This document shows positions 17,103 through 26,491 of a stretch of 64,000 nucleotides of DNA, in pieces. The notes under the pieces were generated by a model, which was given only the letters and a program-made list of their open reading frames with translations, did not search any database and was not told where the DNA came from. Source of the stretch: Fibrobacteria bacterium (GTDB lineage Bacteria; Fibrobacterota; Fibrobacteria; UBA11236). Made by a program: the position numbers and the translations under genes. The number at the start of each line of letters is the position of its first letter. The first letter of the stretch is position 1. The stretch covers positions 1-64,000 of the forward strand of contig JANYDA010000006.1 in NCBI GenBank assembly GCA_025360005.1. Reading direction: 5' to 3'.

Positions 17103-18499
17103 AGGCTTCCATCCGCCTGTCGCGGTTGCATTTCATCGGTATTGGCGGATCCGGCATGAGCGTGCTGGCGGAAGTGCTGGCTGCCTGGGGGTTCCGGATT
17201 TCCGGATCGGATAGTCAAGCCGGCGGGCAAACGTGGGAGCATTTGCGGTCGCTCGGGATGCGTTTGGAAACGGGCCACCGGGCGGAAAACGTGGGCGAAG
17301 CGGACGCCGTGGTATATTCATCCGCGGTTCCGCAGGACAATCCCGAGTTGACGGAAGCGCATAGGCGCGGCATCCCCGCCCTCAAGCGCGCGGAAATGCT
17401 GGGCGAGGTCCTCCGCGGCAAATACGCCCTGGCCGTATCCGGCACGCACGGCAAGACCACCACCACCACCATGCTGGGGCGCATTTGGCTGCAAGCCGGC
17501 AAAGAGCCCACCTTGCTTGCGGGCGGTACGGCTCGCGGGGAAAATCTTTCCGCCTTGGCCGGCAAAGGCGAGGTCCTGATCGTGGAAGCCGATGAATTCG
17601 ATCGCTCCTTTCTCGCCATGCGTCCCGCCTGCGCCATCATAGGAAACATCGACTCCGATCACCTGGATTGCTATGGAAGCCTGGAGGCGGTCCGCGAGGC
17701 CTTCATCGCATTCGCGGAAAGCCTGCCCTTCTACGGATTGCTGGTTGCCAATCTCGACGATGCGGGCGTGCGCTCCATCCTTCCCCGCCTAACCCGGCGC
17801 ACCGTCACCTACGGCATGGCGGCGGAAGCGGACTATCGCGCCATCGATGCGCGCACGGATGGCCAGGGCATGGCCTTTGGCTTGGAGCATAAGGGAAAGA
17901 GGCTTGGGAACCTGGTTTTGAGGGTCCCGGGTAACCACAATGTTTACAATGCCTTAGCCGCCGCCGCCCTTTCCCTGGAGGAAGGGCTTTCCTTCCAGCA
18001 AGTCGAGCGGGGATTGCGCGAGTATCCCGGCGTCAAGCGCCGCTTGGAGTACCGCGGCGAGAAAAGCGGCGTGAAATTCTATGACGATTATGCCCATCAT
18101 CCCACGGAAGTGGCTGCGGCATTGGAGGCCGCACGGGGACTGATCACGGCGCGCCCAGGGGAAACCGGCCGGCTCATCGCGGTTTTCCAGCCTCATTTAT
18201 ACAGCCGCACCCAACAGCTCTACCGGGAGTTCGCCGGCGCCTTCGCGGCGGCCGATGAATTGTTCGTGACCCGCGTTTATGCCTCGCGCGAGAAACCTAT
18301 CCCAGGAGTGGAAGGCGATTTGATCGCCGAAGAAGCGGGAAAAGATTCCCTGGCGCCGGACAAGGTGCATTATGTCGAGGACCTGGAAGCCCTGCCCAAG
18401 CTGGTGGCCGCGAAACTGAAGGCCGGGGATCTGGTGATGACCATGGGCGCCGGCGATATTGGTCAGCGCTGCGCCGGTATCCTGGAGGCTTTGGCATGA
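17099..18499 (+). CDS. murC: UDP-N-acetylmuramate--L-alanine ligase MurC
   Basis: 466 residues. The N-terminal Rossmann domain starts HFIGIGGSGMSVLAEVL; the P-loop is SGTHGKTTTTTM (about 113-124). Other Mur ligase motifs are EADEFDRSF, NIDSDHLD and VPGNHNVYNALAA, with a C-terminal domain including DDYAHHPTEV and FQPHLYSRT. MurC attaches L-Ala to UDP-MurNAc, the first peptide addition. The ATG at 17099 overlaps the ftsW stop. murG, which usually lies between ftsW and murC, is absent. Confidence 0.95.
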   Translation: MKASIRLSRLHFIGIGGSGMSVLAEVLAAWGFRISGSDSQAGGQTWEHLRSLGMRLETGHRAENVGEADAVVYSSAVPQDNPELTEAHRRGIPALKRAEMLGEVLRGKYALAVSGTHGKTTTTTMLGRIWLQAGKEPTLLAGGTARGENLSALAGKGEVLIVEADEFDRSFLAMRPACAIIGNIDSDHLDCYGSLEAVREAFIAFAESLPFYGLLVANLDDAGVRSILPRLTRRTVTYGMAAEADYRAIDARTDGQGMAFGLEHKGKRLGNLVLRVPGNHNVYNALAAAALSLEEGLSFQQVERGLREYPGVKRRLEYRGEKSGVKFYDDYAHHPTEVAAALEAARGLITARPGETGRLIAVFQPHLYSRTQQLYREFAGAFAAADELFVTRVYASREKPIPGVEGDLIAEEAGKDSLAPDKVHYVEDLEALPKLVAAKLKAGDLVMTMGAGDIGQRCAGILEALA

Positions 18500-19464
18500 C
18501 GAGCCCCAGGCGCGAATCGGCCGGATCCCCTAAGGGTTCCCGGGGAGCCAAGCTACAGCGCGGAAGCAGCCGGGAAAATCGCGTGCTCCGCAATGTACCG
18601 CCGCCCGCGCGCCGGGGCGTCAACTCCCAGAAGTCGGACCAGGCCCGCAACGAACGCACGCGCACGCGCCGCGCGGGATGGCTCCGCAGGGCCTGGACGA
18701 TGATGCGCGCCTCCATGCTGCTCGCCTTGGCGGCCGGCGGGCTTGGATCCGCCGGATGGGCGGGCTGGCGTTATTTCCAAAGCAACGGTTTCCTGGCTTT
18801 GCGCCAAGTGGACGTGGTGGGGAACAAACTGGTGGGCAAGGCCGAAATCCTGGAGAAGGCGGGGCTGGAGTTGGGTACCAAGCTGCCGGCCATCCCGATC
18901 AAGAAAATCGAATCCTCCCTGCTTACCCTTTCCGGCGTGGAACGGGTAGACGTACGGCGTATCTTCCCGTCCCGCATGGAGATCCGCGTGCAGGAGAAAG
19001 AACCTGTGGCCATGGGATATGCGCGCGGCTGGTATGGATTGGCGCCGGATGGATCGCGCATCGCCGGCGTCGATTGGGGACAATCCGATCTGCCCGTGGT
19101 AGACGGTTTCGCGGGCCTGGACTCGACCGCGCGCGCCGCAGTGGGCGGCTTCCTGGCCGGAGCCAAGCGCGAGCATCCCGCGCTCTACGGCAATTTTTCC
19201 CAGCTGGCTTTGCGCGGCAACGACGGCGTGGAGATCATCCTGCGCGACGGGCGGCTGAAGGTACTGGTGGGTCTGGAGCTGGTCTCGCGGCGCCTGGCGG
19301 CGGCTAACCCATTGATAGGCATGGAAAAAGCCACTAATAGGGAAGCCGACAAGGCATTGAATTCACTGGAGTTCCTGCAAGCGCTCATCGACCAGCAGGG
19401 CGCCTCGATCGATGCGGGCAAGACCGTGGACCTGAGAGTGTACGGGTACGCGTATGTGCGGTGA
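18496..19464 (+). CDS. ftsQ: Cell division protein FtsQ (POTRA domain)
   Basis: 322 residues. A long, strongly basic cytoplasmic tail (about 1-70, many Arg/Lys) precedes one membrane helix (about 72-92, SMLLALAAGGLGSAGWAGW). A POTRA domain follows (LRQVDVVGNKLVGKAEILEKAG) with the FtsQ/DivIB beta region (VERVDVRRIFPSRMEIRVQEKEPVA). FtsQ bridges early and late divisome proteins. The tail is longer than in E. coli. The gene overlaps murC by four bases; murB and ddl, commonly found here, are missing. Confidence 0.9.
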   Translation: MTSPRRESAGSPKGSRGAKLQRGSSRENRVLRNVPPPARRGVNSQKSDQARNERTRTRRAGWLRRAWTMMRASMLLALAAGGLGSAGWAGWRYFQSNGFLALRQVDVVGNKLVGKAEILEKAGLELGTKLPAIPIKKIESSLLTLSGVERVDVRRIFPSRMEIRVQEKEPVAMGYARGWYGLAPDGSRIAGVDWGQSDLPVVDGFAGLDSTARAAVGGFLAGAKREHPALYGNFSQLALRGNDGVEIILRDGRLKVLVGLELVSRRLAAANPLIGMEKATNREADKALNSLEFLQALIDQQGASIDAGKTVDLRVYGYAYVR

Positions 19465-19623
19465 GATCGCTTCCGTAGCCGCTGTGGCCGGGCCTCCGGG
19501 AGGGGGTCTGACGGATGTTACCCCCTGCCGCGCACTTACGTCCCATCATGCGATCATTAGGAAACGAAAAAGATTGTAGCGGAATCCGCTGCAAAAGAAT
19601 TACTATAATTGAAGGAGATCCCC

Positions 19624-20859
19624 ATGGCAAACCCAATAGTCGGATTGGACATCGGCACCACCAAGATCGGCGTTATCATCGGCGAGGTGGATGCGAACGG
19701 CCAATTGAAGATCGTAGGCGTGGGCACCAGCCCCAGCGAAGGCCTGCGCAAGGGCGTGGTGGTCAACATCGAAAAGACGGTGAAGTCCATCCATCGCGCC
19801 GTCGAGGAAGCCGAACTGATGGCGGGCGTGGACGTGGAATCGGTTTTCGTCGGCATCGCGGGGGATCACATCCGCTCTATCAATAGCCGCGGCGTCATCG
19901 CCGTTTCCCGCACGGACAATGAGATTACCCGCCAGGATGTGGCGCGCGTGATCGAAGCGGCCCGCGCCGTGGCCATCCCCATGGACAGGGAGATGCTGCA
20001 TGTCATCCCGCAGGAGTTCATCGTGGACGATCAGCCGGGTATCAAGGATCCGGTGGGCATGTCCGGCGTGCGCCTGGAAGGCGATGTCCACATCGTGACC
20101 GGAGCCATAACTTCGGCCCAGAACATCTATAAGAGCGTAGAGAAAGCCGGCCTCAAGGTGGCCGACATCGTGCTGGAGCCCCTGGCGTCCTCCTATTCCG
20201 TGCTCGAGGACGACGAACGCGAACTGGGGGCGGCCGTCATCGACATGGGCGGCGGCACCACGGACCTCATCGTGTTCATCGAGGACAGCGTGCGCCATAC
20301 CGCCAGCATCGGCCTGGGCGGCAAGAACGTGACCAACGACCTGGCCATCGGCATCCGCACCCCTCTGGAGCGCGCGGAGGAGATCAAGCGCAACCACGGC
20401 ACTTGCCTACGCGCCGGGCTGGAGAATTCCGAGTATATCGCCGTCCCCGGCGTGGGCGGCCGCGAGCAGCGCGAGGTGAGCCGCGCGGTGCTGGCATCCA
20501 TCATCGAGCCGCGCATGAGGGAGATCTTCACCCTTATCATGCGCGAGCTCCAGAAGAACCACTACCTCGACATGCTCGGGGCGGGCGTGGTCCTGACCGG
20601 CGGCGGCGCGCTCATGCATGGCGCCGTGGAACTGGCCGAGCAGGTTTTCGGGATGCCGGTGAAGCTGGGCGTTCCCAAGGGTTTCGGCGGATTGGTGGAC
20701 TCGGTAGCCACTCCCGTGCATGCCACGGGGGTGGGCCTGGTCCAGTACGGGGTGATGCGCTCCAGCCAGAACCGGGACGAACAGGCGTTCGTGCAGGGCA
20801 GCGATCGATTCAAAGAGATTTTGCGGAAGATGACCGATTGGGTCAAGCAGTACGTGTAG
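19624..20859 (+). CDS. ftsA: Cell division protein FtsA
   Basis: 411 residues. The actin-like fold is evident from VGLDIGTTKIGVIIGE (phosphate 1), the SHS2/1C insert region, VIDMGGGTTDLIVF (phosphate 2) and VLTGGGALMHG. The C-terminal amphipathic helix (about 397-411, ILRKMTDWVKQYV) is the membrane-targeting sequence that tethers FtsZ to the membrane. I use the ATG at 19624 with GAAGGAGA upstream; an in-frame TTG at 19609 lies before that site. A 159-bp gap after ftsQ suggests a separate promoter. Confidence 0.96.
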   Translation: MANPIVGLDIGTTKIGVIIGEVDANGQLKIVGVGTSPSEGLRKGVVVNIEKTVKSIHRAVEEAELMAGVDVESVFVGIAGDHIRSINSRGVIAVSRTDNEITRQDVARVIEAARAVAIPMDREMLHVIPQEFIVDDQPGIKDPVGMSGVRLEGDVHIVTGAITSAQNIYKSVEKAGLKVADIVLEPLASSYSVLEDDERELGAAVIDMGGGTTDLIVFIEDSVRHTASIGLGGKNVTNDLAIGIRTPLERAEEIKRNHGTCLRAGLENSEYIAVPGVGGREQREVSRAVLASIIEPRMREIFTLIMRELQKNHYLDMLGAGVVLTGGGALMHGAVELAEQVFGMPVKLGVPKGFGGLVDSVATPVHATGVGLVQYGVMRSSQNRDEQAFVQGSDRFKEILRKMTDWVKQYV

Positions 20860-20881
20860 GTATAGGGACGATGTAGGAAGT

Positions 20882-20936
20882 TTTATGAAAGCCAGGAGCG
20901 CGGGGTTGCGCAGCAACTCCGGAGCGACGAGCCTGC
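20882..20936 (-). repeat. Palindromic intergenic repeat, copy C (ftsA-ftsZ gap)
   Basis: Read on the minus strand this sequence has GGCTCGTCGCT, then a hairpin GGAGTTGC-TGC-GCAACCCC, then GCGCTCCTGGCTT. The same order of blocks occurs twice at 35592-35714. It therefore belongs to a dispersed REP-like family. It separates ftsA from the ftsZ ribosome binding site. Confidence 0.65.
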
Positions 20937-20966
20937 TTCAAACCTTTTAGGGCAAGGAGAATTCCC

Positions 20967-22511
20967 ATGGTTTTTTCATTCGACGACAGCGTCAAGACGG
21001 TTGCCAAGCTCAAGGTAGTGGGAGTCGGCGGCGCAGGCGGCAACGCCATCAATCGCATGGTCATTTCCGGTCTGCAGGGAGTCGAGTTCATCGCCGTCAA
21101 CACGGATGCGATGGCGCTGGAGCATAACCGCGCGGACGTGAAGATCCAGATCGGCACCAAATTGACGGGCGGACTGGGCGCGGGAGCGAATCCCAATGTG
21201 GGCAATATGTCCATGCAGGAGGATCGCGAACGCGTGCGTGCGCAGCTCGAGGGCGCGGACATGGTTTTCATCGCGGCCGGCATGGGCGGCGGCACGGGAA
21301 CCGGAGCCGCTCCGGTCGTGGCCGAAATCGCCCGCGAGATGGGCATCCTCACCGTGGCCGTGGTGACCAAGCCTTTCCTGTGGGAAGGTCCCGTGCGCGA
21401 TAAGAACGCCACCGGCGGCCTGGAAGCCCTGCGCAAGAACGTGGACACGGTGATCGTGGTTCCCAACCAGAAATTGCTTTCCGTGGTCAGCAAGTCCACG
21501 CCTTTGCGCGAAGCCTTCAAGATGGCCGATGATATCCTCAGCTCGGCCACCAGGGGCATCTCGGAAATAATCCTCAAGCATGGCGATATCCAGGTCGACT
21601 TCGCGGACGTTAGGGCCATCATGTCCCAGGGCGGCGACGCCTTGATGGGCACCGGCCACGCCAGCGGCGAGAACCGGGCCACCATCGCCGCCGATCGCGC
21701 CATCCACTCGCCCCTGCTGGACAATGTCAGCATCGCGGGCGCCACAGGCGTTCTGGTCAACATCACCGGTGGCGAAGACCTGGGCATCATGGAAGTCAAC
21801 GACGCCATGAACTTCATCTACGAGGCCGTGGGCACGGATACCCAGTCCAACATCATCTTCGGCACCGTCATCAACCCGGAATTCAAGGATGAGATCGCCA
21901 TTACCGTGATAGCAACCGGTTTCGGCCAGGTGCATACGCCCAAGCAATTGAATCCCAAGCTGTCGCAGGGAATGGATTTGTCCAAGCGTTATGATGCCGC
22001 AACGCGAAGCGATGCGACCGCGCGCCCGGCTCCGGCCTACCCCGGATACGGAGAACCAAAACAGTCCGGCCCGGAGTCGTACCGGGACATGGGATTCGAT
22101 CGCCCCTCGGCCCAGCAGGAGCGCGGCGCTCCTCTTGATCGTATCGTCCCCGAGCGCGTGGTCTTGCCGGAACGCGGCGCTCCTTTGGAGCGCTTGGCTC
22201 CGCCCGAGCGCGTGGCCGGATTCCAGGATCGCGGTATTCCTTTGGATCGCTCCAAGCCTGCGGAGGAAATCCCTCCTTCCCGGGATCCTTTCGCCAAGCC
22301 GGTCCCGTCCCCCATTCCCGGCAGGGCCGGATTCAGCCATGTGACACCGGCTCCCCGCGACGATGAGAATCGCGTGCTGTTCAACGATGGCGTCGATCCC
22401 TCCCGCAAGTCCAGCGCCACCACGCCTCCCGGGCAGAAGGGCCGGTACAAGGATTTGGATCCGGACATCGACTATGAGACTCCGGCGTTCCTGAGGAATC
22501 AGGCGGACTGA
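20967..22511 (+). CDS. ftsZ: Cell division GTPase FtsZ
   Basis: 514 residues, longer than the usual 380-400. The GTPase core has VVGVGGAGGNAINRM (about 17-31), NTDAMAL, the tubulin signature AGMGGGTGTGAAP (about 104-116) and the T7-loop region. After about residue 330 comes an extended linker rich in Pro, Arg and Glu. It contains three RGxPL[DE]R repeats (about 386-430). The conserved C-terminal peptide IDYETPAFLRNQ binds FtsA and other partners. AAGGAGA sits seven bases before the ATG. The long linker is the only unusual trait. Confidence 0.97.
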   Translation: MVFSFDDSVKTVAKLKVVGVGGAGGNAINRMVISGLQGVEFIAVNTDAMALEHNRADVKIQIGTKLTGGLGAGANPNVGNMSMQEDRERVRAQLEGADMVFIAAGMGGGTGTGAAPVVAEIAREMGILTVAVVTKPFLWEGPVRDKNATGGLEALRKNVDTVIVVPNQKLLSVVSKSTPLREAFKMADDILSSATRGISEIILKHGDIQVDFADVRAIMSQGGDALMGTGHASGENRATIAADRAIHSPLLDNVSIAGATGVLVNITGGEDLGIMEVNDAMNFIYEAVGTDTQSNIIFGTVINPEFKDEIAITVIATGFGQVHTPKQLNPKLSQGMDLSKRYDAATRSDATARPAPAYPGYGEPKQSGPESYRDMGFDRPSAQQERGAPLDRIVPERVVLPERGAPLERLAPPERVAGFQDRGIPLDRSKPAEEIPPSRDPFAKPVPSPIPGRAGFSHVTPAPRDDENRVLFNDGVDPSRKSSATTPPGQKGRYKDLDPDIDYETPAFLRNQAD

Positions 22512-22670
22512 AGAGGGGAGGATCGGGAAGCGGAGGCTGCTGAGAAGCGGCTTCTGCGTTCGTTTCCCCGACGCCCCATGAAATTCCCCCCAATCCGCTC
22601 CGCCTCAAATCCTCCAATCCCACAATCCCCTTCAAACCACTCCTCCCGCCTTTCCTATATTCCCATCTCC

Positions 22671-23834
22671 ATGTCCTTCCCCATCCAACTCTACGTCCAC
22701 GTCCCTTTCTGCGAAAAGAAATGCCACTATTGCGATTTCGCCAGTTGGGAATTGCCCGCCGTGCAACAACGCCGGTGGACGGAGATCATCCTGAAGGAGA
22801 TTGCCGTGCGCGCTCCGCTGGCGCAGGGCCGTCCCGTGGACACGGTCTTTTTCGGGGGCGGCACGCCGTCCTTGCTGGCCACGGAGTTCCTGGAACGTAT
22901 CCTGGCGGAAATCCGATCCTTGTACGATTTGTCACGCTTGCGGGAGATGTCCATCGAGTGCAATCCCAGCAGCCTCAAGAAGGAAAAGCTGGATCTCTAT
23001 CATCGCCTGGGCTTCACGCGCATGAGCATCGGCATCCAGAGCTTCCATGCGGACGAACTGATCCGCCTGGGCCGCGTGCACACTCCCCAGGCCGCGCGCC
23101 TGGCCTTGGAAACCTTGGCCGCGGACGGGCGGTTCCAGTTCAGCGGGGATTTGATTTTCGGCGTACCGGGACAAACGGAAAAGTCATTCTTGGCCAGCCT
23201 GGAAATCCTGATAGCATTGGGTCCTGACCATGTTTCCTTTTACGGGCTTACCATCGAGGACGGCACCGAGTTCGCCAGGCAACAGGCCTCCGGCGTGCTG
23301 ATCATGCCGGAAGACGGCATATACAATGTCATGTACACGGCCGGCGTGGCCATGCTGCGGCGGCACGGGTACCATCGTTACGAGGTTTCCAATTTCTGCA
23401 AGCCGGGAAAACCCAGCTTGCATAACCAGGGATATTGGAACGGCGTGGAATACCTGGCATTCGGGCCGGGCGCGCATAGCTTGTACGCGGGCAAGCGCAC
23501 CGTCAGCCCCAGGTCATTCGAGGGTTATCTGGACTGGGGCGTCGGCGGATTCGCCCCGGCCGCCTGCACGGAAGAGATCCTGAGCGCGGACAACCTGGTT
23601 TCCGAGGCCGTATTGTTGGGTCTGCGCCAATCGGACGGCGTGCACCTGGGGCGGTTGCGGGAAATGGGTTTCACGTTGCCGGAGGACGTTTTGGGCAAGT
23701 GGGAAAAGGTGGGGATGCTGTCTCGGGACGGGGGCGCCATCCGTCTCATCGACGAGGGCTGGCTTTTCCTGGACGAGATCGGTTCCGATTTACTGGCGCG
23801 TGGCAAAGCCGCGCCCGTGGAGGTGTTCAGATGA
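22671..23834 (+). CDS. hemW: HemW-type radical SAM protein (heme chaperone)
   Basis: 387 residues from the ATG at 22671 (MSFPIQLYVHVPFC). The cluster motif CEKKCHYCDF has Phe at the position where true coproporphyrinogen dehydrogenase HemN has an extra Cys, which indicates HemW. Other family motifs are FFGGGTPSLL, ECNPSS, RMSIGIQSF and the C-terminal HemN_C-like region (LGLRQSDGV). HemW proteins bind heme and pass it to respiratory targets rather than oxidising coproporphyrinogen. The stop overlaps the next gene as ATGA. Confidence 0.9.
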   Translation: MSFPIQLYVHVPFCEKKCHYCDFASWELPAVQQRRWTEIILKEIAVRAPLAQGRPVDTVFFGGGTPSLLATEFLERILAEIRSLYDLSRLREMSIECNPSSLKKEKLDLYHRLGFTRMSIGIQSFHADELIRLGRVHTPQAARLALETLAADGRFQFSGDLIFGVPGQTEKSFLASLEILIALGPDHVSFYGLTIEDGTEFARQQASGVLIMPEDGIYNVMYTAGVAMLRRHGYHRYEVSNFCKPGKPSLHNQGYWNGVEYLAFGPGAHSLYAGKRTVSPRSFEGYLDWGVGGFAPAACTEEILSADNLVSEAVLLGLRQSDGVHLGRLREMGFTLPEDVLGKWEKVGMLSRDGGAIRLIDEGWLFLDEIGSDLLARGKAAPVEVFR

Positions 23835-26467
23835 TGATACGGACATTGCTTGCCGGCATTCTTGCGATGCTTTGCCTGTCGGCCCGGGCCGATACCGGCG
23901 CCTCGCTGCATGGCTCTATGATCTGGCATCCCACCGCTGCCGCCAAATCCGTGGGCTTCCGGAAGCGCTTCACGCTTCCAGCTAACCCGGCCCCGGCCAC
24001 CCTCCACATCTTCGCCGACGCGCGCTATATGCTGTGGATCAATGGGACCTACGTCCTGCGGGGGCCCAACCGTTTCGATCCCAAGCGTCCTGAATACGAC
24101 TCCCTGATCGTGACCCCATATCTCAAGGCAGGGGACAACATCATCGAGGTCCTGGTCTACGGACACGTCAGCAACGGCAAAACCATGGAGCATGGCCCGG
24201 GGCTCTCCCTGAGGCTGGAGGGCAACGGAGCTCCCTTGGTGACCGACGCGACGTGGCGGGCCAGCGACAAGACCCGCTTCCGGCCCCCCATTGTGAGCTG
24301 GGGCGATATCGGGGACCGGGTGGACGCCACCTTCGAGGACGGAGACTGGCTGCAGGAGGGTTATGACGATTCGCAGTGGAGCGCCGCGGTCCCCGTCTCC
24401 GGCGACAATTGGGGAGCCTTCCATACGCGCCTCACCCCGCTGCTGCGCGGCAAGGAAATCCCCTTCACCATAACCGGCAAGACCCTGCCTTTCGAGGTCA
24501 CGGGGCCGGCCACGGTCACCCTCAATCTCCAGCGGAACGCCATGGTGTATTGCGTCCTGGACTTCGACGCGGACAAGGGAAGCCGGCTCACGATCCGGAA
24601 CCTGCACCAATATACGGCCCGGGCCGGACGCCAGACCTATGTCACCTTCGACTCCTTTGGATCGGGAGACCTGGGTAACGTGAACACGGTCTCGCTCACC
24701 ATCCAGGTGGATGTCGGCCGGGTCAAATTCTACGGCATCAAGGTGGTGAACCTGGTCTATCCCTTCGACATCAAGGCTTCCTTCGCCAGCAGCGACGCCA
24801 TGCTCAACCGGTTCTGGGACGTTATGACCTATGGGAACGCCCAGTTGAGCGAGGACGGATACGTGGACTGTCCCTGGGAACGGGCGGAATGGATGGGGGG
24901 CATGGACCACGTCTACGATATCACCCGGACCACCTATGCGGGGCCGGGCGCGGACGGAAAACCCGTCTACGGGGATTCCCGCCTGATGGGCAAGATGCTG
25001 ATGGACATCGGCCAGAGCCAGTTCCCGGACGGGCGGGTCAAGGCGCACCATCCCTCGGATCGCTACGACAAGCATGGATACATCGAGGATTATTCCTGCG
25101 TGTGGATATGGGACATCAAGCAGCACTACGACGTCACCGGGGACAAGGCCTTCCTTTCCGAGCTCTGGCCGGTGGTGAAAAAGCAGATCAAGCTGTTCCA
25201 GGACAGCATCAAGGCCAATGGACTCATCAACGCGCGCGATTTCTTCATCTTCGACAACCCTTATGCCTACCAGATCTGCCAGGGCGCCACCCTCAACGCC
25301 TTCCTGTACAAGGCCCTGCGGGCCGCGGCGGAAATGGCGGCGGTCATGGGCGAGCCCGCCACTGCGGACGCCTATAACGCGACCGCTGACAAACTGGGGA
25401 ACGCATTCAACACCCTTCTCTGGGATGGCGCTTCCGGAACCTTTCTGGGCAAGGTGGGTGGCGCCGCGACCCTCCACGCGGCCGTGACCGCCCTGTACAG
25501 CGGAGTCTGTTCCCAGGCGCATCTGATCACGACCCGGAAATGGCTGCTGGGCGCGGATACCAAGGGAATCGCCTATCCCTGGATTTACAACTACTGGTTC
25601 CGGGCGCTTTACGACATGGATACGGAAGCCGCGGATCAGCAGGTGTTGACCACAATACGCACCCAGTTCAACAATACCTGGAACGCGAACAATCCCGGCT
25701 TCGTGCCTTCGGAGGCCAACAACGGGGGTCGGAACTTCCATACCTACGGGGCCGTGCCCGCCTACTTTTTCGGCGCTTACATGCTGGGGGTGAAGGCGGA
25801 ACTTCCCCTAACCTCGAAAGCCGTCCGCATCGAGCCGCGCCTGGGCGATCTGCAGAAAGCTTCCGGCACCGTGGTCACGGAGTTCGGGACGGTCGACGTT
25901 TCCTGGAACCGTTCCAGCAAGGATACCACCCTGGATTTTTCCTTCACCATCCCGGAAGGGACCATCGGGCGCGTTTCCGTTCCCATGGGAATTCCGAATG
26001 CGACGGTGGTGATGGACAACGTCCTCTGGATCTTGAAGGGCAAGGCCGTCAGAACGGGGGTTTCCATCGTTTCCCGCTTCGCCTATTTCGACACGGTAGC
26101 CGGAGGATCCCATAACGGGCGCGTGCAGCCGCCCTCTATGTCCGTCGGCATTGGGAGCGTCAAGAGAACCGGCTTACCGGTCCCGGGAGGATTCTTCTTC
26201 AATGAGATCGAGGTGCCGGCAGGCGGGAGTGCGATTCCGATCCGGTTCTCGCTCGCTTCCGGTTCCGAGCGCGTCCGGCTGATCATCATGGACGCCCGCG
26301 GCCGCTTGGTGCGGACCCTGGCCGACGGGAATTGGAAGCCCGGAGAGCATACGGTTCCATTCGATCGGCTCGATGCCGGGGGCAAGCCGGTTCCCCGGGG
26401 CAGGTACCTGTGCCACGCCTCCGCAAAGGACTTCAGCGCGTCGGCGGAATTCACGATCGGGAACTGA
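23831..26467 (+). CDS. Secreted GH78-like alpha-L-rhamnosidase with FlgD-like C-terminal domain
   Basis: 878 residues. A signal peptide (MMIRTLLAGILAMLCLSARA) leads to N-terminal beta-sandwich domains resembling the rhamnosidase N region (LHIFADARYMLWINGTYV, PYLKAGDNIIEVLVYGH). The central (alpha/alpha)6 catalytic domain has CPWERAEWMGGMD, which matches the GH78 CPxRxExxGWxGD signature. A C-terminal concave domain follows. The last 75 residues (VRLIIMDARGRLVRTL, PRGRYLCH) form a FlgD-like immunoglobulin fold, common on secreted Fibrobacterota enzymes. It probably removes rhamnose from plant polysaccharides outside the cell. Exact specificity cannot be told. Its start overlaps the hemW stop, although the functions look unrelated. 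Confidence 0.8.
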   Translation: MMIRTLLAGILAMLCLSARADTGASLHGSMIWHPTAAAKSVGFRKRFTLPANPAPATLHIFADARYMLWINGTYVLRGPNRFDPKRPEYDSLIVTPYLKAGDNIIEVLVYGHVSNGKTMEHGPGLSLRLEGNGAPLVTDATWRASDKTRFRPPIVSWGDIGDRVDATFEDGDWLQEGYDDSQWSAAVPVSGDNWGAFHTRLTPLLRGKEIPFTITGKTLPFEVTGPATVTLNLQRNAMVYCVLDFDADKGSRLTIRNLHQYTARAGRQTYVTFDSFGSGDLGNVNTVSLTIQVDVGRVKFYGIKVVNLVYPFDIKASFASSDAMLNRFWDVMTYGNAQLSEDGYVDCPWERAEWMGGMDHVYDITRTTYAGPGADGKPVYGDSRLMGKMLMDIGQSQFPDGRVKAHHPSDRYDKHGYIEDYSCVWIWDIKQHYDVTGDKAFLSELWPVVKKQIKLFQDSIKANGLINARDFFIFDNPYAYQICQGATLNAFLYKALRAAAEMAAVMGEPATADAYNATADKLGNAFNTLLWDGASGTFLGKVGGAATLHAAVTALYSGVCSQAHLITTRKWLLGADTKGIAYPWIYNYWFRALYDMDTEAADQQVLTTIRTQFNNTWNANNPGFVPSEANNGGRNFHTYGAVPAYFFGAYMLGVKAELPLTSKAVRIEPRLGDLQKASGTVVTEFGTVDVSWNRSSKDTTLDFSFTIPEGTIGRVSVPMGIPNATVVMDNVLWILKGKAVRTGVSIVSRFAYFDTVAGGSHNGRVQPPSMSVGIGSVKRTGLPVPGGFFFNEIEVPAGGSAIPIRFSLASGSERVRLIIMDARGRLVRTLADGNWKPGEHTVPFDRLDAGGKPVPRGRYLCHASAKDFSASAEFTIGN

Positions 26468-26491
26468 TCAAGGCCGCTTTCCGGCCCAACT

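Noticed and set aside
19604-19609. TATAAT before ftsA as a -10 promoter
   Set aside because: It lies directly in front of the Shine-Dalgarno, leaving no leader, and no -35 element is found at 16-18 bases.
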